A DNA stretch of 64,000 nucleotides from Taklimakanibacter deserti (GCA_003574785.1 QORU01000008.1:310001-374000), one strand, 5' to 3'. Counted from the stretch's first letter, positions 1 to 9,628 are shown. Notes: a model not told the origin generated them from the letters alone. Numbers and translations are program-made.

Positions 1-1
1 G

Positions 2-955
2 GCCGGGTTGACTGCAGGAATTGATGGAAAACGGTCAGGCCTCGTAGGACATGTCTTTAGGCTTCTAGATCAGCAGCCTGTGCCTTGGGTCGTCCTCGAG
101 AATGTATCCTTTATGCTTCACCTTGATAAGGGAAGAGCATTGACGACACTCGTCGCGGCTTTTGAAGAGCGCGGTTATCGCTGGGCGTATCGCGTAGTAA
201 ACTCGCTTGCATTTCTGCCTCAACGGCGAGAGCGCGTGATTTTTGTTGCGACAAAGACAGATGTTGACCCGGCTGATGTTCTTTTGGCGGATGACACTGT
301 TGTTTCTGATTTGGTGACATCGATAACTACACATGCTCATGGCTTCTATTGGACGGAGGGAATCCGTGGCCTGGGGTGGGCGCCGGATGCGATCCCAACA
401 CTTAAGAATGGGTCGACTGTTGGCATCCCTTCACCGCCGGCGATTATGCTGCCCAATGGAGCTGTCATAACTCCGGATATTCGGGACGCCGAGCGGTTAC
501 AGGGCTTTGAATTCGGATGGACGGAGCCGGCATCGTCGGTGGGGAGAGCGTCACTTCGGTGGTCGTTGGTTGGAAATGCTGTGAGTGTACCGGTTGCCGA
601 ATGGCTTGGAATGCGCCTTGCGGCCCCAAGCCTCTATCAAAAGAGTCGGGATCGGGAGCTTTCCAATGATTCCCGTTGGCCGAAAGCGGCACGTTTTGAC
701 GGCCGTCAAAGAAAGAAAGTGGACATCGGCACTTTCCCCGTTTGGCGAGAACGCTCCTCCCTGGTAGAATTTCTCCAGTTTGATGGCAAATTGCTTTCTA
801 CACGTGCCACACGAGGATTTCTCTCACGAACGGACAGAAGTACGCTACGTTTCGTTCCTGGGTTCTTAGATAGGCTGCGACAGCACTTGGATCGAATGGA
901 ACACATGGACCTTTCGAAAATAAATTTGAGAGCCTTGGCAATCGCGGCTGAATGA
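2..955 (+). CDS. DNA (cytosine-5-)-methyltransferase, 5' end outside window
   Basis: C5-cytosine DNA methyltransferase, the modification half of a restriction-modification or defence locus. The frame is open to the left edge, so the first codons are missing; what remains starts just after the expected PC motif carrying the catalytic cysteine. Visible are the ENV motif (motif VI) in VVLENVSFML, the QRRERVIFVA motif (VIII), the RDAERLQGF region (IX) and the GNAVSVPVAEWLG motif (X). The stretch between VIII and IX, where the target recognition domain sits, is rather short. A C-terminal extension of about 100 residues follows motif X and is not recognised. The stop codon overlaps the start of the Vsr gene, so the two are translationally coupled. 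Base composition is clearly lower in GC than the chromosome to the right, as in the rest of the 0-6.4 kb block, which suggests transfer. The family is certain; the recognised site cannot be read from sequence. Confidence 0.93.
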   Translation, partial: AGLTAGIDGKRSGLVGHVFRLLDQQPVPWVVLENVSFMLHLDKGRALTTLVAAFEERGYRWAYRVVNSLAFLPQRRERVIFVATKTDVDPADVLLADDTVVSDLVTSITTHAHGFYWTEGIRGLGWAPDAIPTLKNGSTVGIPSPPAIMLPNGAVITPDIRDAERLQGFEFGWTEPASSVGRASLRWSLVGNAVSVPVAEWLGMRLAAPSLYQKSRDRELSNDSRWPKAARFDGRQRKKVDIGTFPVWRERSSLVEFLQFDGKLLSTRATRGFLSRTDRSTLRFVPGFLDRLRQHLDRMEHMDLSKINLRALAIAAE

Positions 956-1398
956 AGGCACCTACGCCCCGCGATCCAAAACGAAGTGCCTTGATGAGCC
1001 GAGTTAGGCAACGAGGAACAGCAACCGAACTTGAAGTCGCTGTTATCCTGAGGAACCTTGGATATGCCTATCGTCTGAATGTCAAGTCTTTACCTGGGTC
1101 GCCAGACTTTGCAAACCGCAAGAGGAAGTGGGCTATCTTTGTCAATGGTTGTTTTTGGCACCACCACAGCGGCTGTCGTCAAGCAACTATTCCCAAAACC
1201 AACAAACGATTTTGGCGAGATAAATTCCTTACTAACCGCCAGCGTGATGCGAAGGCTATTCGCACGTTACGCAGTGCGGGATTTCGTGTCGCAATCGTTT
1301 GGGCCTGCAAAGCCAAGGACGATCTGACCCTGACAAACAGGCTCTCAAAGCTGCTTGAATCTCGTCGCATATATGTGCCCAAGACGATCGATCATTGA
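952..1398 (+). CDS. vsr: Very short patch repair endonuclease (Vsr)
   Basis: Vsr nicks next to the T of T:G mismatches that arise when 5-methylcytosine deaminates, and so offsets mutation caused by a C5-methyltransferase. The 148-residue product has the family layout: an N-terminal MSRVRQRGTATELEV segment, the core GSPDFANRKRKWAIFV carrying the metal-binding aspartate, the FVNGCFWHHHSGC motif with zinc-binding histidine and cysteines, and the C-terminal GFRVAIVWACKAK strand. The ATG overlaps the methyltransferase stop by four bases (ATGA), the usual dcm-vsr coupling. Its 3' end overlaps the convergent nuclease-like gene by about 54 bases. GC is low, as across this island. Confidence 0.95.
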   Translation: MKAPTPRDPKRSALMSRVRQRGTATELEVAVILRNLGYAYRLNVKSLPGSPDFANRKRKWAIFVNGCFWHHHSGCRQATIPKTNKRFWRDKFLTNRQRDAKAIRTLRSAGFRVAIVWACKAKDDLTLTNRLSKLLESRRIYVPKTIDH

Positions 1399-2193
1399 CG
1401 AGTAATGATAGATGTCGTTGGCCTGTGGCGCAGGTGGCGTCCCAACAAGCCGTACGGTTGAACCGTCATTGGCGCAATCTACTACGACAATGGCCAGCGC
1501 ATCGTATCCGGTATCTCCAGTTTTGGAGCGCCTCGGCAGCTGGCGAATCTTGTCGATTGCCAAGCCCGCATCACGCGGTTGATCGTGAGAGCTCCAGACT
1601 GGATTTGTCGAACGGTTACTCTTATTGAGGTCCGGGCTGAGATACTGAGAGGAAATATTTACCATCGCGAAGCCGGCGGCGATCGCTTGATCGGTCGCAC
1701 CGTGCACGGTCAGATGCGACGAATTCAGCTCATCATATAGTCGAGGAAGAGCACGCTGATGGGCTGTCATGCACGCTTTTGCTTCCAGCGCCATAAGGAC
1801 GCTCCCAACCGGGCCCCCGCGTAGTACCGGCAACTCCCTAAGCTCCGTTTGTTGATCCGCAGTTAGTTTGATTTCGTAGTCTTTCGCCATGCGGCTGAGA
1901 TTTTGTACGGAATGCCCTCCGTTGGAACTTGATGGTGTGCAGAGGACTAGGTCGAGATTCTTCTTCCGGTCATGAACAAAATCGCGCATTTCATGATTAA
2001 TTCCGAAAAAGACGCGAGCCTCTTCAACATGACGGCGCAGAAGAGAGTTGGTACGCAATAAATCAAAGACGATACCCCAGCATGCGACCTTCGAATGGTG
2101 GTCACTTCGAGAGTGATATTGCCAACGATTGCCATGGCGATCTTCGCGCGTTTCCCGAGAAAGTGTGCGAACGAGAATGTCTGGACCGTGCAT
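1345..2193 (-). CDS. Putative PD-(D/E)xK nuclease, candidate restriction enzyme
   Basis: Not assigned to a named family from memory. The 282-residue protein has the spacing of a PD-(D/E)xK nuclease core: an aspartate in RKKNLDLVLC (about D81) and a strand SVLMALEAKACM containing E137-x-K139, followed by a helix with a conserved-looking QRALPRLYDELNSSH. An N-terminal HSRSDHHSKVACWGIVFDLL segment also looks like a conserved block. In context (C5-methyltransferase and Vsr on the opposite strand, DUF1998 helicase upstream on the same strand) the simplest reading is that it is the cognate restriction endonuclease. The ATG at 2193 has GGAA about eight bases upstream. It lies 224 bases downstream of the helicase remnant, probably in one transcript, and is convergent with vsr. 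It could instead be an accessory defence protein with another chemistry. Confidence 0.55.
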   Translation of the reverse strand: MHGPDILVRTLSRETREDRHGNRWQYHSRSDHHSKVACWGIVFDLLRTNSLLRRHVEEARVFFGINHEMRDFVHDRKKNLDLVLCTPSSSNGGHSVQNLSRMAKDYEIKLTADQQTELRELPVLRGGPVGSVLMALEAKACMTAHQRALPRLYDELNSSHLTVHGATDQAIAAGFAMVNISSQYLSPDLNKSNRSTNPVWSSHDQPRDAGLAIDKIRQLPRRSKTGDTGYDALAIVVVDCANDGSTVRLVGTPPAPQANDIYHYSSMIDRLGHIYATRFKQL

Positions 2194-2417
2194 TTCAGTT
2201 CCAATGGTTAGAACCGCCGAAAAGATAACAGCTCAGGAATAAAGAGACAATTGAGACGCCGGGAACAGGACTCGTCATCAATTGACCTGAACTGTTGCCC
2301 GCAAGACCAACAAAGGCGAATGGCTGTGGCAAGGCCGATTTCTGACCCGACCAAAACATTGAAGGACTAACCGGCTGATTGAAACGAGACAAGCGGCTTG
2401 CTTGGTGAACATGAACA

Positions 2418-5400
2418 TCAATTGGTAATTCGTACTGCCACGAAGGTACCTTCCGGACCGTTTGTGATTTTCAGAGGCTGGTTTAGCGCGTATATTTGAC
2501 TCCCAACCGGAGCGTAATGATCAAACTCTACTCGATTAGGCGTCGACCAGGAGCCCACGCCCTGATCGAAGAAGATTGTGCCCGCGCCCCGCTCAGTCCG
2601 AAAATCTAACTTTCGCCTATGGCCAAGGCGATTCCGCAAATCAACCGAAGATCGCGGCGCGACGGCAGCCAGCATCTGTTCCAGCACAAACGAACGTATG
2701 CCGAGGTCTGGCCAGTCGGTGTGAAGCCAGCGGCCGGACCGTGGGCGACCGTCTGGTCTGCCGGAAAGGGTGATGATCGTGACTTCTGTATCCATATTGG
2801 CGAATCCCGCTATTAGTTCGGTTACAAGGCGAACAGCTAGCGGGCTGAAAATATATCGATCCGAGTAAGATAATGAGAGAAACTTAGCTGATAGCACGTG
2901 GTCCAATTCGGGCGATTTGCCGATTAGCATCGAGAGTAGACGGCTCCCAAAACTAGTTGTCGGTCCGTCCAATTCGTTCTCGATTTCAAGCAGAGCTTCG
3001 CCACCAAGCGAGGTTAGTAGCGAAGCGAGATCAACTACCGGACCGAACGTAGGCTGCTCGATTTTGCCTCTGACTACTGGCGCATCGGACGCAGCCGCCC
3101 ACGCGATTCCAATTTCTCGCGCACTTTTGGAACTGGACGACCAACCGGTAGCGCCCTTGGGACTTACAACACCCGCAAGCCAAGTAAGCGACCCGATATT
3201 TTCGGCCGACCGCACTGTGACCCGAGCCCGCTGAGCCCAGAGTACGAATTGCCGTCGAGTGATCGGGTCGGCTGCCTTGACCAATGCTGCATCCACGATA
3301 GCCACAGCGGAGCGACCGCGCGCCCCCCAGCGTTCCAGAATGGGAGTCATTGGCCATGCGCCCAAGTCCCAGTCGGCCGGATTGCCGGTCATAAGCACGA
3401 TGACTTCTGCAGAGGAGTCGTGGACAAGGCACTCAGAAAGTGCGTCCGCCAAAGGCGCCGGCTCGTACGCAGTCTCATTGCCAAAGAGCTTCGCCGAATC
3501 TGGAAGCGACAAACGGGTGACCGCAGCTGCGAGAATCTGGCGCGCTAATTTCCGGTCTGTATCTTCGGCTGCATGCTGGCTGTCGACCGCAAGCACGCAA
3601 CGAGGGCAGGCGTGCGTGGCGTCGGGATCGCCACATCTGCCTTGAGCGTTACAGTCAAGAAGGTCGCGAGCCTCGGCAAGAAAACCCATGGGATCACGCG
3701 CGATAGTGGAGCAGAAACCCGCGCCGCCACTCGCCCGATCGAAAACAACGGCACTGTAGCTTCGACCCAACGAAGGATGCGCAGCTTCAGGGGCAGCGAA
3801 TCCCATTTCATCCGCATCGACCCCAAGCCTACGAGCGGCTATCTCTCTTAATGCCAGCGCGATAGTGAGCGCAGCTTCCCGGCTCGAACACTCGTACAGC
3901 TGGAGTTCACAAACATCAGTGCGGATCTCCTGACCAAGGCTCAAATGACGCGCGACCGCGAAAGGGGCGTCGTTCGCCACCCCGCCTGTGCAGGTAACCC
4001 CGTCGTGGGCCCGAGGTACCCCTCGCAATGGCTTGTGTCCGCCGAGGGCGCTAGGCCCGTCGGCCGCCGTCTCGGGAACTGAGCGCCCACAATGAAGGCA
4101 GATTTCGAATCCCAATCCGTGTGGGCCTGGATTAAACCAGAACACCAAACCATCGGCTCCAGTACGCACTCGCCCGATCCTTGGGTCAGGAAGGGCGCGC
4201 CAATTGGACGTCCTCGCTGATACCCATGGGTCAATTGATGGCGAGCCGCCGAGATCACGGGTATCGTCGTGCACTTCGTAACGCAAATCGACGGTAAAGC
4301 CGGCTGGCGCCAAAAAGCGTACCACGCGAAACTCTGAACCACCGCATTCGTCACACGTGCTGAGTCCGACCGAAGCAGGCGCAGACGTAAGCCCGCCGCA
4401 CGTCCGACACTCACGCACCTGACGAAGGTTCTGGACTTCGCGGACACCTTCTTCGTCAGCTGGCTTTTTCCAGTTAAGTGTTACCCCGCTGGATTCGCGA
4501 ACTACACCATCCACCACGATGCCTTTTCCAGGCGCATATGGGTCAGGCCAAAACCTTGTAAAGGGCGGTGTCGGAGCCCCGCGTTCGCGGCGTCGAAGCA
4601 TGACGATTTGAGCTTGGCGTCGATCAATCCAACGCATCCAGCGTCTGGCATCGAAGTCTAGGATAACGTTGGTGCGGATGAAGTGAGTTAAGACAAGTCG
4701 TACCACATTGCGCCAGTCGTCTAGCGTAAGGCCAAGTTTCGCCGCGGCCCCCGGTAAGTTTGTCTCCTTCACATCGACGGCGGGCACTATTAGCTGCAAG
4801 AGGCCTAGCGTTTCAGCACTGTTAGCTCGCACCGGCCTACGCATAATCTCGCGGTATAAGAGGAATTCAGCCAGCTGTGTAGGATCGGAAAAAGTCTCCT
4901 CTCGTTCGGCCCATATGGTTCTCAGAAAGGTGGCAACGGTCTCCTCGCTCGCCAACCTTCGAACCAATTCCTTCCACGGCTTCGGACTACTTTTGCCTTC
5001 GAATTCAGGCCGCCTGGCTTCAAGCGTCGCAATGACAGCTGATATGTCCGGATCCTCAGCGGCCATTGTGCGAAGTTTGGCAATGCTGCGGTCTAGGTTC
5101 GCAAGTTCAAGTTCATTGCGGGCCGGCCTTTCTTGGACAAAATGATAGAGAAAGCTGCGAATGTAGCTCCGCTCTGAGGCTATCTGGATATTCGCCGCGT
5201 GACGAGCAGTGCCCTGCCGAGCATCAGTGAAGGTGATGAGCTGCCGGCCGTCGAGGGGTAGTGCTTCGCTAGCGGGCGTTTTAGGCGACAACCGACCAAC
5301 CACGCCCGGCGCTATCTGGGACATCAGATAAGGCGCGCCCGCTGCCAGCGACCGAAGAGCACCTCGGTCGGGATCACTACCTTCTGGTGGGAAGCCACAA

Positions 5401-6395
5401 AACGGACAATGGGTGACGTCGTGGCTGCTATACAATGTAAGGCCACTCGGTCCTGGCCCCTCGGCAATTATCCCCGTGCCAGGATGGAAGGTGAGCTTTG
5501 GGATTGGCTTTCCGGTCGACTTCGAAAGGTAGCGGCGATCAATTGCTGGGGTTATGACAGGAGACGGAGTTGCATCGTCCTCCGCCTCCGCACCGTAAGT
5601 TTCGTCACGATCGAGTGCCTGGTCAAAGCCGTCCTCCCGCGCTGGCTCGTCCCAGGGGACTATGCGCGTACCTTCATCGGCAATCTCTGTTTTGAAGGCA
5701 CCTTCGCCGCAGCGGGAGCAGAAAGCCCACTCAAGCACAAGCGACTGGCAGGATTGGCAGTGTTCGCGCTTTTCGAAATATACTGCGCCAAAAGGCCAGT
5801 CGCCTTTTACTATCTTCGGCCTGTCAAGGCAGTCAGGATTGACGCAGGCCCAAAGTCCAGTAAGCGTGCGGTGGAAGATATGCACCCGAGTGGGCAAAAT
5901 TGAATTACCACCGTTCTTTACCAGAAGTTCATCGGCATAAGGGTCGCGAGCCTGAGCCGCATGCACAAGAAGTTTGGTTGGATCCGCCGAAGGCCCGCAT
6001 ATCTTTGCCGCCTCCCTCATCCAGCCGTTCCATGAGATAGTCAAACCTTGACGGAGCTTTTCGCGAAGCTCTCTCAGAGACGCCGACTGCGCAAGCATTT
6101 TTCCCGCGACCGCGGGTTCCGATGCCCTGAGAAGTGCGAGATCTACACACTCTTGTGAGAGCGCCGGCGCTTTGGGAAGTGGAGCGCGGGTGCCACGTAT
6201 CACGTGAACGTTTTCTTCCGGCGCACCGGATAGATCGCGTAGAAATCCGCGAAGTCCACCGGCGTTTTCGCCACCAATAGTTGCGGAGGTCGCGACGTAC
6301 CGTATCTCTTCGGGTTTACGGCCGAACGCCAAAGCGACCCGCCGCAGGAGTAAAGAAAGCTCCGCTGCCTGCGCGCCAATGTAGGAAAACGATAC
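2418..6395 (-). pseudogene. DUF1998-type defence helicase, 5'-truncated (DruE/DISARM-like)
   Basis: Large SF2 helicase of the kind found in Druantia and DISARM defence systems, broken at its front end. The reading frame is open from about 6395 to 2418 (about 1,325 codons; an initiator TTG is possible at 6332). It begins with SYIGAQAAELSLLLRR, which in intact relatives directly follows the DEAH box, then the SAT motif in RYVATSATIGG. A zinc-ribbon module follows (CVNPDC, CQSCQS, CSRCGEG), then ITFTDARQGTARHAAN of the second RecA domain, and a DUF1998 module ending with cysteines in CNAQGRCGDP and HACPRCVLAVDS. The C-terminal LGHRRKLDF and FFDQGVGSW resemble the MIT_C/phospholipase-D-like fold, tentatively. 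Walker A and DExH motifs are absent and a stop (6396-6398) plus unrelated sequence lies upstream, so ATPase activity is very likely lost. The alternative is a stand-alone DUF1998 protein started from TTG. Confidence 0.75.
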
Positions 6396-6731
6396 TCATA
6401 CAGCGGTCGTCCGGTAGGCCTCGAAAGTTGGCGGGCTCTAAGCAAGGCTTCATACGTGCCTCGCGTCGCCAAGAGCGGCTGCTGCATCTCTTTAACGATT
6501 GGCGAAGAAGTCGGGCAGCACGCAGTCGGAGATTGCCTCCGCCGCGAAATCCATGTCGATCTGGTGCGGCATGAAGCCCTCAGCCCGGATCATTCCGGGC
6601 GCGAAACTCAAGCTTCTGGCCCTTTTGCCCGGAGAACAAAGTGCCTTTGGAATGAGCGTAACGCACTGCACGTATTTGAAAGCTCATCGTCCCTTTGGCC
6701 AAGTCCGGGCCGTCAAGAAGCGAGTGAAGGC
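6387..6731. other. Island junction with gene fragments
   Basis: This stretch holds the right border of the defence island. The helicase similarity stops near 6387, immediately where the DEAH box should be. Beyond it, on the minus strand, is a short frame starting at 6487 (MQQPLLATRGTYEALLR...) that runs about 33 codons before going out of frame with the helicase. It follows closely on the stop (about 6493) of another short minus-strand frame ending in ISDCVLPDFFANR, which is open only from about 6683. I do not recognise either fragment. The second shares the 16-base string GCAGCACGCAGTCGGA (6515-6530, plus-strand sense) with the 3' end of potA at 12626-12641 and with a potA remnant at 11548-11563. 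Nothing intact is encoded here. Confidence 0.55.
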
Positions 6732-7184
6732 ATGTCGAAAATCGGCAAGGAGATTGCCCTGCTTATCCAGCGATCGGCGGAATCGAACGCTGCACTCATG
6801 CGTGGGGATGTCGACACGTACCGCGCGCTGATCACGCTCGCGGACGACTTCACGCTGATGGCGCCGTTCGGGGGAACGCCGACGCGCGGCCGCGACATGA
6901 CAGAAGAGCGCTGGGCGGCGATGGGGCGGTTCTTCCGGAACGGGACGCTGCAGCACGAACTGGTTCAATCCTACGCCTCGGCCGACATGGTGGTGCTGGT
7001 GATCATCGAACACGGACATGGCGAGGTCGGCGGCCTGCCGGCCCAGGATTGGCCGCTACGCGTAACCCTGGTCTATCGCCGCGAGCAGGATGAATGGCGG
7101 CTGGCGCATCGCCACGCCGATCCCCTGGTTGCCGGCATCGGCCTGGACCATGCCGCGGCACTCGCCCGCGGCGAAGCCCGCTGA
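6732..7184 (+). CDS. SnoaL/DUF4440-like protein
   Basis: Small alpha+beta cone-fold protein of the NTF2/SnoaL (DUF4440) superfamily, 150 residues. The pattern is typical: an N-terminal helix followed by LMRGDVDTYRALITLADDFTLMAPFGG, a middle helix pair, then the strands MVVLVIIEHGHGEV and RVTLVYRREQDEWRLAHRHAD. Such proteins bind small hydrophobic ligands and some are isomerases or hydrolases; no substrate can be inferred here. The ATG at 6732 was chosen because similarity to the fold begins there; GAAGG lies just upstream although the spacing is short. A longer in-frame extension to 6456 runs through the junction sequence and was rejected. It is followed after 15 bases by a membrane protein, likely co-transcribed. 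Confidence 0.75.
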   Translation: MSKIGKEIALLIQRSAESNAALMRGDVDTYRALITLADDFTLMAPFGGTPTRGRDMTEERWAAMGRFFRNGTLQHELVQSYASADMVVLVIIEHGHGEVGGLPAQDWPLRVTLVYRREQDEWRLAHRHADPLVAGIGLDHAAALARGEAR

Positions 7185-7199
7185 CCGCCGGGTCTCGCG

Positions 7200-7649
7200 A
7201 TGGAAACGGCAAACCTCTTTCTGCTGCTGTGGGCGGCGCTCGCCTTCTGGGTGCTGGGACAGATCTGGCTGGTCCAGATCGTCATCTATCCGCTCTTCGC
7301 CGAGGTCGGCGCGGCGGATTATATCCGCTATCACCGTTCCTACACGCGGCGCATCCCGCTGCCGGTCATCCTTCCCGGTTTCGCCAGTTTCCTGCTGCCG
7401 GCTCTTTTGGCCGTCTATGGCCCCGCCGTTCCCCTGTGGATGAGCGCCGCCAACATCATGGCCGGCCTTGCCGGCCTCCTGGTCACGGTGCTGCTCGAGA
7501 TACCGCGGCACGCAAGGCTGGAGAAGGGTGGCCGGAACGACGCCATCATCTCAGAGCTGATCCGCTATAATTGGCCGCGCACAGTGTCGATCAGCCTCCA
7601 GGCGGTTGTCACCTTCCTGATGTTGCGCCATGTCTTCGGGGCCGCGTGA
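7200..7649 (+). CDS. Four-helix integral membrane protein, unknown function
   Basis: A 149-residue protein with about four membrane segments: residues 5-30 (LFLLLWAALAFWVLGQIW), 52-75 (LPVILPGFASFLLPALL), 78-100 and 125-145. A conserved-looking loop after the first segment, YPLFAEVGAADYIRYHRSY, resembles a group of uncharacterised membrane proteins whose loop has a YPLF....F..YH pattern. No catalytic motif is visible. It sits 15 bases after the SnoaL-like gene on the same strand, so the two probably form a small transcription unit. The ATG at 7200 directly begins the first hydrophobic segment. Confidence 0.7.
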   Translation: METANLFLLLWAALAFWVLGQIWLVQIVIYPLFAEVGAADYIRYHRSYTRRIPLPVILPGFASFLLPALLAVYGPAVPLWMSAANIMAGLAGLLVTVLLEIPRHARLEKGGRNDAIISELIRYNWPRTVSISLQAVVTFLMLRHVFGAA

Positions 7650-7845
7650 GGATGGCTTTCGGGGTTATGCCAAGCGGCGATCTTGCGGCCGACATGTCAC
7701 GCAAGCTCATCTCGATTGGCCGGCCATGCCGACGAAGATCGCATAGGCTTACAATTTCATTTGTTTTAGTTGGAGACGGCTGGTCCTTGAGCCTCTAGTT
7801 TGGTGTAGGGCAATCGCATTCGAAGGTTTGCAAGGTCCTCTCCTT

Positions 7846-8005
7846 CCCTTCTCCCGTTGCGAAGCAATGGGAGAAGGTGCGCGAAGCGCGGATGAGGGCT
7901 CTTTCGCGCAGTGTGCTCCGACTTCAACGGGCATTCCTGCTGGGACAAAGAGCCCTCACCCGGCCTTCGGCCACCCTCTCCCATTGCTTCGCAACGGGAG
8001 AGGGG
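7846..8005. repeat. Dispersed ~160-bp palindromic element, copy 1
   Basis: Long inverted repeat of the form CCCTTCTCCCGTTGCGAAGC ... GCTTCGCAACGGGAGAGGGG. Each arm is itself partly palindromic (TTCTCCC/GGGAGAA), and an inner pair AGGGCTCTTT / CAAAGAGCCCT flanks a variable centre of about 45 bases. Related copies lie at 13704-13867, 16777-16936 and 43984-44146, with a shorter relative at 49991-50052. All are between genes. Here it fills most of the 458-base gap between the membrane protein and the next secreted protein; the remainder of that gap shows nothing recognisable. The transcript would fold into a long hairpin, so it may act as a terminator or RNA-stabilising structure. Confidence 0.85.
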
Positions 8006-8107
8006 AAACATCGGAGGCGGCTCGCTCATTTCAGGATTCTTGTATGCGATAGCCCTCTCGTCCGGTGGATGTTACGCTAGATGAGCCCACGCATGGGATG
8101 AGTGCTG

Positions 8108-8770
8108 ATGAAGACGGCATTTCGACATTCGGTCTGGCTCGCGATCGTCGCCCTCGCGATGGGTCCGGTGTCGGCGGTCGCCGGCGACAAGCCGTCGGCG
8201 CTCTACGAGGTTACGCTCGACATCGACAAGGACGGCAGGACGGATCGGGCCGTGCTGGTGCTGGCCGGGTCCAACCGCACGGACATCGGCCCCGCGACCG
8301 GCGAGCTCACCGCGGTGGGCGACGGCGAGAGCGTGGATCTTTACCTCTATCTGGCTGCCGGCGATGAAAAGCTCGATCTTTCGCGCCAGCCCGCCCTTCT
8401 CAAGAGGAAAATCGTCGACCCGGAGGAGACACCCTGGGTCCAGCCGCTCGAGAGCACGGACGGCGCATCGCTGGTCGTTCAGTCCTGCTATGGCTGCGGC
8501 GCCAATAAATCATGGAGCCAGACGCTGACCATCGTCTATCGCTCCGGCGAATTCCTGGTCGCCCGCTATGCCAGGGACTGGGACTGGAACAGCCATCTCG
8601 CGGACGGGAGCGTCGAGACGATCATGGGCGGCTGCGACATCGACTTCCTCGCGGGAAAAGGCGTCGTGTCGGAGGGGCTCGACGAGGAGAAGCCGATCGA
8701 CGGGACGTTCACGCCCGTGAAGCTCATGGACTGGTCTGACGACCTGCGCCCAGCGCTTTGCGATTTTTGA
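8108..8770 (+). CDS. Secreted hypothetical protein
   Basis: A 220-residue protein with a clear Sec signal peptide (MKTAFRHSVWLAIVALAMG then a small-residue cleavage region SAVAG). The mature part begins with YEVTLDIDKDGRTDRAVLVL, a pattern of beta strands with a DxDxDG-like loop (DIDKDGRTD) that resembles calcium-binding loops of extracellular proteins. It also carries three cysteines close together (QSCYGCGAN and GGCDIDF), so a disulfide is likely in the periplasm. I do not recognise the family. ATG at 8108 is preferred to GTG at 8102 because GGGATGA lies about seven bases before it. It is separated from the preceding genes by the palindromic element. Confidence 0.65.
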   Translation: MKTAFRHSVWLAIVALAMGPVSAVAGDKPSALYEVTLDIDKDGRTDRAVLVLAGSNRTDIGPATGELTAVGDGESVDLYLYLAAGDEKLDLSRQPALLKRKIVDPEETPWVQPLESTDGASLVVQSCYGCGANKSWSQTLTIVYRSGEFLVARYARDWDWNSHLADGSVETIMGGCDIDFLAGKGVVSEGLDEEKPIDGTFTPVKLMDWSDDLRPALCDF

Positions 8771-8950
8771 GGCGCCGCCCCGCCGAGCCGCGCGCGCCCC
8801 TCCCGGGATTTCCGTCCGATTGCCTTGCGGGCCATTCTGTTGTTGGATTGCGACCCATGGGGAGCAGGGACGGCTGGCGCGACCATCTCGCCCGCGTTTC
8901 TCGCTGTGCTTGCGTGAGCCCGGTTCCGGCGCAATGATAGGGAGGTCGCC

Positions 8951-9628
8951 GTGCCAACAGGTCATCCGCCGCTTGTCGGCCGCCGGCGCGTCCTGCAGGC
9001 AACCGTCCTCGCCGGCGGGGCGACAATGGCGCCGGCATTCGCGGCCCATGCTCAAACCGCGCCCGAGGGGACGCCCATGACGGACGAGCTCAGCGCCGAC
9101 GAAATCCGCACGCTCCTCGATCTCGAGCCCAATGCCACCTGCGGATATGTAAGGGTGACGTTTGTGAGCAAGCACGCGATTGCAGCGGGCGGCCTGCCGG
9201 CGCCGTTCGCGGATGGGCGGCCGCTCGGCTCCGCGCTCTATTTCATGGTGACGCCCGGCGCCCCCGTGCGCCTGCATCGCATCCGCAACGATCAGCTCTA
9301 CCACTATTATCTGGGCGACCCGCTCGAGGTCTTCCTGCTGCATGGCGACGGCGCCTCTGAGCGTGTCGTCGTGGGGCCCGACTTGCGCCAAGGCCAGCGC
9401 GTTCAGCTCCTCATCCCCGGTGATACGTTCCACACCGCAAGGCTGATCGGACGCCAGCGCTGGTTTCTGGGCGCCAGCACCGAATGGCCGGGCGTGCTGC
9501 CGGCCGATGTCGAGATCGGAAACCTCGATGCGCTGGCCGGACAATATCCCTCCGTCGCCGACGACCTGCGCGCCATCGCCGCCTCGGTGCAGCACGTTGC
9601 CCCGGGCGGCGCGGGTCCGCGCCCCTGA
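8951..9628 (+). CDS. DUF985-family cupin with Tat-like signal
   Basis: Cupin of the DUF985 group. Residues 48-190 carry the fold: EIRTLLDLEPNATCGY, then GRPLGSALYFMVTPGAPVRLHRI, then the core DQLYHYYLGDPLEVFLLH and the second half LIPGDTFHTARLIG. The N-terminus GRRRVLQATVLAGGATMAPA followed by AHA looks like a twin-arginine signal, which is unusual because most members are cytoplasmic. Members are thought to bind sugars or act as epimerases but few are characterised. GTG at 8951 is chosen because GGGAGG lies at 8939-8944. No operon partner is evident; 180 bases without a recognisable feature precede it. Confidence 0.8.
   Translation: MPTGHPPLVGRRRVLQATVLAGGATMAPAFAAHAQTAPEGTPMTDELSADEIRTLLDLEPNATCGYVRVTFVSKHAIAAGGLPAPFADGRPLGSALYFMVTPGAPVRLHRIRNDQLYHYYLGDPLEVFLLHGDGASERVVVGPDLRQGQRVQLLIPGDTFHTARLIGRQRWFLGASTEWPGVLPADVEIGNLDALAGQYPSVADDLRAIAASVQHVAPGGAGPRP

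Noticed and set aside
2194..2417. Small frames between the helicase remnant and the nuclease-like gene
   Set aside because: They overlap in several frames, lack ribosome sites and have no recognisable content.
6456..6731. N-terminal extension of the SnoaL-like protein
   Set aside because: Runs through island-junction debris and lacks similarity to the fold.
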